Shown here: piece by piece, positions 5,713 through 6,737 of the stretch
How positions within the stretch are numbered: the stretch's first letter is position 1
Layout of the letters: each line of letters starts with the position of its first letter
Source of the DNA: Afipia sp.
Lineage (GTDB): Bacteria; Pseudomonadota; Alphaproteobacteria; Rhizobiales; Xanthobacteraceae
Length of the DNA: 6,737 bases
NCBI GenBank assembly: GCA_026400415.1
Contig: JAPLPA010000187.1
Span: forward strand, 1-6,737
Direction: 5' to 3'
Translations under genes and position numbers: made by a program
Notes under the pieces: generated by a model
The model's database searches: none
Told to the model about the DNA's origin: nothing
The model's input: the letters and a program-made list of their open reading frames with translations, nothing else

Positions 5713-5877
5713 GCCGCCTACATTCCCTTGCCGCTAACCGGTGCTGGCCTGACTAACAGAAACGGCCCTTCCCGCTCCAGCTAAATCCCGTTTCCAGAGA
5801 GCGTTTGCGGAATTGACGAAGGCGAAGCCATGACCGATTGTCCCGCCAAATTTGACCATGGTTTTCTGGAGCATTCG
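5713..5877. promoter_or_regulatory. Divergent mtgA/prenyl synthase intergenic region
   Basis: These 165 bases separate the divergent genes and should hold both promoters. On the plus strand TTGACG at 5813-5818 is a fair -35 element oriented towards the prenyl synthase, but no clear -10 follows at the expected distance (around 5836-5841 reads GATTGT). If used, transcription would begin near 5848 and leave a short leader before ATG 5878. For mtgA I see no convincing promoter. Confidence 0.3.
5868..5871 (+). promoter_or_regulatory. Ribosome binding site deciding the prenyl synthase start
   Basis: GGAG is followed by 6 bases and ATG 5878. The in-frame upstream ATG at 5830 has only a weak purine stretch ahead of it. 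Confidence 0.65.
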
Positions 5878-6737
5878 ATGACAGTCGGCATTTCACCGCA
5901 CGATTTCTCTCAACGGCTGGATGCCACAGCGGCAGATACCGAGGCATTGTTGGGGCGGCTGCTGTCTGACGCAACGTTGCCCGGAGAAATTGCACGGCCG
6001 CATCGCCTGATTGAGGCCATGCGCTATTCCAGCCTGAATGGCGGAAAGCGCTTGCGCCCGTTTCTTGCAGTAGAGAGCGCTGCCGTCTTCGGTGTGCCGC
6101 GTGAGGGCGCGCTGATGGCGGGCGCTGCACTCGAATGCATACATTGTTATTCGCTGATCCACGACGATCTGCCGTCGATGGATAACAGCGACCTGCGCCG
6201 CGGACGACCGACGGCCCACAAGAAATACGATGATGCGACGGCAATCCTTGCGGGCGACGCACTGCTCACCCTCGCATTCGATATCATCACCCGCGACGAT
6301 GTTCATAAAGATGCCGGTGTGCGTCTTGCGTTGACGCGCGCGCTGGCTCGCGCATCCGGCATCGGCGGGATGGCGGGGGGACAGATCATGGACCTCGCAG
6401 GTGAAGGACGTTTCGGTGACAAGGAAACGCCCGATGTCGCGAAACTTCAGCAAATGAAAACCGGAGCGCTGTTGAAATATGGCTGCATCGCGGGAGCGCT
6501 GCTTGGGCAGGCACCAAAGGCGCAATACGATGCGCTCGATGCCTATGGACACGCCTTCGGTGAGGCCTTCCAGATCGCCGACGATCTGCTCGATGTCGAG
6601 GGCGATGCTGCTGCACTCGGCAAGCCCGCCGGGCAGGATGCCGCGCTCGGCAAAACAACATTCGTCACACAGCTTGGAATCGATGGTGCAAAGAAGCGCC
6701 TGCAGGATCTTCTGAAACAGGCCGATGCGGCGCTTGC
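5878..6737 (+). CDS. ispA: Short-chain polyprenyl diphosphate synthase (farnesyl diphosphate synthase type), C-terminus beyond right edge
   Basis: This cytoplasmic enzyme adds isopentenyl diphosphate to allylic diphosphates, giving farnesyl diphosphate for quinones, hopanoids, carotenoids and undecaprenyl phosphate. The visible 286 codons are uninterrupted. GGKRLRP at 55-61 binds isopentenyl diphosphate. The first aspartate-rich motif is DDLPSMD (96-102), with the two-residue insertion typical of bacterial farnesyl synthases, preceded by ECIHCYSLIH. DLRRGRPTAHKKYDDATAIL follows, and KTGALL lies at 194-199. The second motif is DDLLD (235-239). Tyr91, five residues before the first motif, fits a short-chain product, though geranylgeranyl synthases of this type look similar. 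ATG 5878 is preferred for its GGAG; ATG 5830 is in frame and would add 16 residues. Only the last few residues should be missing. It is divergent from mtgA, whose lipid II substrate depends on the farnesyl diphosphate pool. Confidence 0.93.
   Translation, partial: MTVGISPHDFSQRLDATAADTEALLGRLLSDATLPGEIARPHRLIEAMRYSSLNGGKRLRPFLAVESAAVFGVPREGALMAGAALECIHCYSLIHDDLPSMDNSDLRRGRPTAHKKYDDATAILAGDALLTLAFDIITRDDVHKDAGVRLALTRALARASGIGGMAGGQIMDLAGEGRFGDKETPDVAKLQQMKTGALLKYGCIAGALLGQAPKAQYDALDAYGHAFGEAFQIADDLLDVEGDAAALGKPAGQDAALGKTTFVTQLGIDGAKKRLQDLLKQADAAL

Noticed and set aside
5753..6552. Two long minus-strand frames (169 and 219 codons)
   Set aside because: Both are antisense to the prenyl synthase, whose aspartate-rich motifs prove the plus strand is coding.

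Overview
The window looks like ordinary chromosome from an alphaproteobacterium of the Bradyrhizobium/Nitrobacter/Afipia group (Hyphomicrobiales). I infer this from moderately GC-rich coding sequence, a typical rhizobial PhaR and thiolase beside each other, an L32 protein of the alphaproteobacterial type, and a small 86-residue ORF resembling short proteins I associate with this group. I see no tRNA, rRNA, insertion sequence, CRISPR array, phage gene or clear sign of transfer.

Left part (1-1690): a polyhydroxyalkanoate (PHA) locus. An acetyl-CoA acetyltransferase gene (phaA) runs leftward off the edge. It is divergent from phaR, the regulator of PHA accumulation. The roughly 280-base gap between them should hold both promoters, and it contains small TGC/GCA inverted repeats that could be PhaR sites. 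The core of phaR is highly recognisable but both ends are odd. There is no good start codon or ribosome binding site. The last coding residues run straight through a perfect 12-bp terminator hairpin.

Middle part (1701-4608): a leftward gene for a 581-residue PAS-GGDEF-EAL signalling protein ends 30 bases from that hairpin, which therefore works well as its terminator. Its GGDEF signature is degenerate while the EAL catalytic residues are kept, so it is probably a cyclic-di-GMP phosphodiesterase or sensor. Next come a small rightward ORF of 86 codons and a leftward gene for a four-helix membrane protein with a proline-rich tail. These two converge with only 4 bases between their stop codons.

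Right part (4685-6737): rpmF (ribosomal protein L32, with its own GC-rich terminator) and mtgA (monofunctional peptidoglycan glycosyltransferase) both run leftward. A short-chain polyprenyl diphosphate synthase (ispA-like farnesyl diphosphate synthase) is divergent from mtgA and runs off the right edge. The last two are linked in function, because farnesyl diphosphate feeds undecaprenyl phosphate, the lipid carrier of the lipid II used by MtgA.

I did not find evidence of a new multi-gene system. The most unusual signal is the structure of phaR: a terminator embedded in its 3' coding end and a possible frameshift or shortened N-terminus.
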